This document shows, piece by piece, positions 14,441 to 15,465 of a DNA stretch of 15,465 nucleotides (positions are counted from its first letter, which is position 1; each line of letters opens with the position of its first letter). The DNA lies in the NCBI GenBank assembly GCA_034437715.1, contig DAOTTR010000739.1, forward strand, positions 1 through 15,465, given 5' to 3'. The position numbers and the translations under genes were made by a program. The stretch comes from JAHBVH01 sp034437715 (GTDB lineage: Bacteria > Chloroflexota > Anaerolineae > Caldilineales > Caldilineaceae). The notes under the pieces are model-generated. The model did not search any database and was not told the origin of the DNA. It saw only the letters and a list, made by a program, of their open reading frames with translations.

Positions 14441-15385
14441 ATGCCTTACCAAGTGCTCATTGATACCCAACTCAATGATGAAATTCTGTCGATGATCGGC
14501 GACGATTGTGATCTGCACCTGTGGCAAGGCGACGCCACCGACCCGGCCATTTTACAACAGATTGAGGCCTATTTCACCTATGGCCATCCCAAAACCGATG
14601 GTACTGTCATGGACCGAATGCCCAAGTTGCGCCTGATCAGTAACTTCGGCGTGGGTGTCGATCACATTGATCTGGCCGCCGCCAAAGCACGCGGCATTCC
14701 AGTTGGCAATACGCCTGGTCTGGTGGATGGTGCGACCGCCGACATGGCATTCACGTTGCTCATGGCCGCCGCACGCAATTTGATCATTGGCGAACACTAT
14801 GCACGCAGTGCCGAATTTACCCACTACGATCCAAGCATCCTCCAAGGATATGATGTCCATGGCGCAACCCTGGGCATCGTCGGCATGGGCAACATCGGCA
14901 CCCAATTGGCGCGGCGCGCACAGGGGTTTGATATGCAGGTGCTCTACCACAATCGCAATCGCCGCCCAGAGACCGAAGCCAAGTTGGGCGTGATCTATGC
15001 CAGTAAGGAAGAGCTGTTGCGCCAGGCAGATTTTGTCGCCATCACCGTCCCCATGACGCCCGAAACGCGCCACATTATCGGACGCGCCGAACTACGCCTG
15101 ATGAAACCAACGGCGGTGCTCATCAACGTGGCGCGCGGCGGCGTCCTCGATCACGATGCGCTGCTAGAAGCGCTGCAAAACAACTGGATCTATGCCGCGG
15201 CGCTGGATGTCACCGATCCAGAACCACTGCCCCGCGATCATCCGCTGCTCAAACAGCAAAATCTCGTGATTGCGCCACACCTGGGCAGCGCCACGCGCCA
15301 AACCCGCCGCGGTATGGCACAACGCTCGGTCGACAATTTGAAACTGGGCTTGCGCGGCGAACCCTTGATCAATCGCGTGGTTTAG
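14441..15385 (+). CDS. D-2-hydroxyacid dehydrogenase, glyoxylate/hydroxypyruvate reductase-like
   Basis: A 314-residue cytoplasmic enzyme of the D-isomer-specific 2-hydroxyacid dehydrogenase family, which reduces 2-oxoacids to D-2-hydroxyacids. The dinucleotide loop is GMGNIG (148-153); catalytic Arg232 (NVARGGVLD), Glu261 (DPEPLP) and His280 (APHLGSAT) are all present. SNFGVGVDHID (67-77) is the substrate-loop signature, and LVDGATADMAF (94-104) recalls glyoxylate reductases. YHNRNRR (169-175) after the second Rossmann strand is basic, suggesting NADPH. ATG 14441 follows GAGGAA at 6 bases; the GTG 39 bases upstream lacks one. It is transcribed alone from a consensus promoter and could dispose of glyoxylate or hydroxypyruvate from sugar-acid breakdown. 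Confidence 0.88.
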   Translation: MPYQVLIDTQLNDEILSMIGDDCDLHLWQGDATDPAILQQIEAYFTYGHPKTDGTVMDRMPKLRLISNFGVGVDHIDLAAAKARGIPVGNTPGLVDGATADMAFTLLMAAARNLIIGEHYARSAEFTHYDPSILQGYDVHGATLGIVGMGNIGTQLARRAQGFDMQVLYHNRNRRPETEAKLGVIYASKEELLRQADFVAITVPMTPETRHIIGRAELRLMKPTAVLINVARGGVLDHDALLEALQNNWIYAAALDVTDPEPLPRDHPLLKQQNLVIAPHLGSATRQTRRGMAQRSVDNLKLGLRGEPLINRVV

Positions 15386-15401
15386 CCAGGGCGAGCAAGC
15401 A

Positions 15402-15464
15402 TTACGGCATATACGCCAACCAGCCCAGGAAGACAAAGGGTTGTCCTGCCTCGGTAGCGGCTTG
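15402..15464 (-). CDS. Possible C-terminal end of a gene entering from the right
   Basis: A minus-strand frame open from the window edge reads QAATEAGQPFVFLGWLAYMP and stops at TAA (15404-15402). The hydrophobic ending and its position, convergent with the dehydrogenase and 16 bases from its stop, make it a plausible gene end. It is only 20 codons, so this is weak evidence and no family can be named. Confidence 0.3.
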   Translation of the reverse strand, partial: QAATEAGQPFVFLGWLAYMP

Positions 15465-15465
15465 A

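Noticed and set aside
1..15465. CRISPR array, tRNA or rRNA genes
   Set aside because: No regularly spaced direct repeats, cloverleaf-like segment or rRNA-like sequence was seen on either strand.

Overview
The window looks like ordinary chromosome from a bacterium, most likely a member of the Chloroflexota. This placement is an inference from the mix of protein families (paired YbdK-type ligases, LysM/YkuD wall enzymes, sugar-acid oxidoreductases) and a moderate GC content; no rRNA or other phylogenetic marker is present. Sigma70-like promoters with TTGACA and TACAAT elements are recognisable, and most genes have good Shine-Dalgarno sites.

Layout. (1) 1-2380: a dCache sensor gene whose 3' end is broken (minus strand), divergent from an intact Fsr-like MFS transporter. 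(2) 2407-6996, all minus strand: a LysM/L,D-transpeptidase gene, a divergent YbdK-family paralog, a GNAT acetyltransferase, a canonical YbdK-family ligase, and a decayed antitoxin/PIN-like toxin pair. A 102-bp MITE-like element with 15-bp terminal inverted repeats and an 8-bp target duplication sits exactly at the GNAT stop codon and splits this run. (3) 7210-8832, plus strand and visibly AT-richer: an intact UPF0175/DUF3368 toxin-antitoxin pair with its own promoter, then a broken HNH endonuclease gene. (4) 8875-15385: a metabolic group with an enolase-superfamily dehydratase/racemase, an MBL-fold hydrolase with a probable leaderless promoter, an SDR, a Gfo/Idh/MocA oxidoreductase and a D-2-hydroxyacid dehydrogenase. 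Large perfect inverted repeats sit between several of these genes.

How the genes may work together. The enolase-superfamily enzyme, SDR, Gfo/Idh and glyoxylate-reductase-like enzymes together suggest sugar or sugar-acid oxidation, though they lie in separate transcription units. The closely spaced LDT-YbdK2-GNAT-(MITE)-YbdK1 run is the least explained set. It pairs a YbdK ligase that keeps the family's conserved residues with a paralog that has lost three of them, next to an acetyltransferase and an envelope cross-linking enzyme. The strongest new observations are the MITE at the stop codon, the degenerate ligase paralog, the two decaying defence/TA-type loci, and a shared hexamer in the spacers of two consensus promoters.
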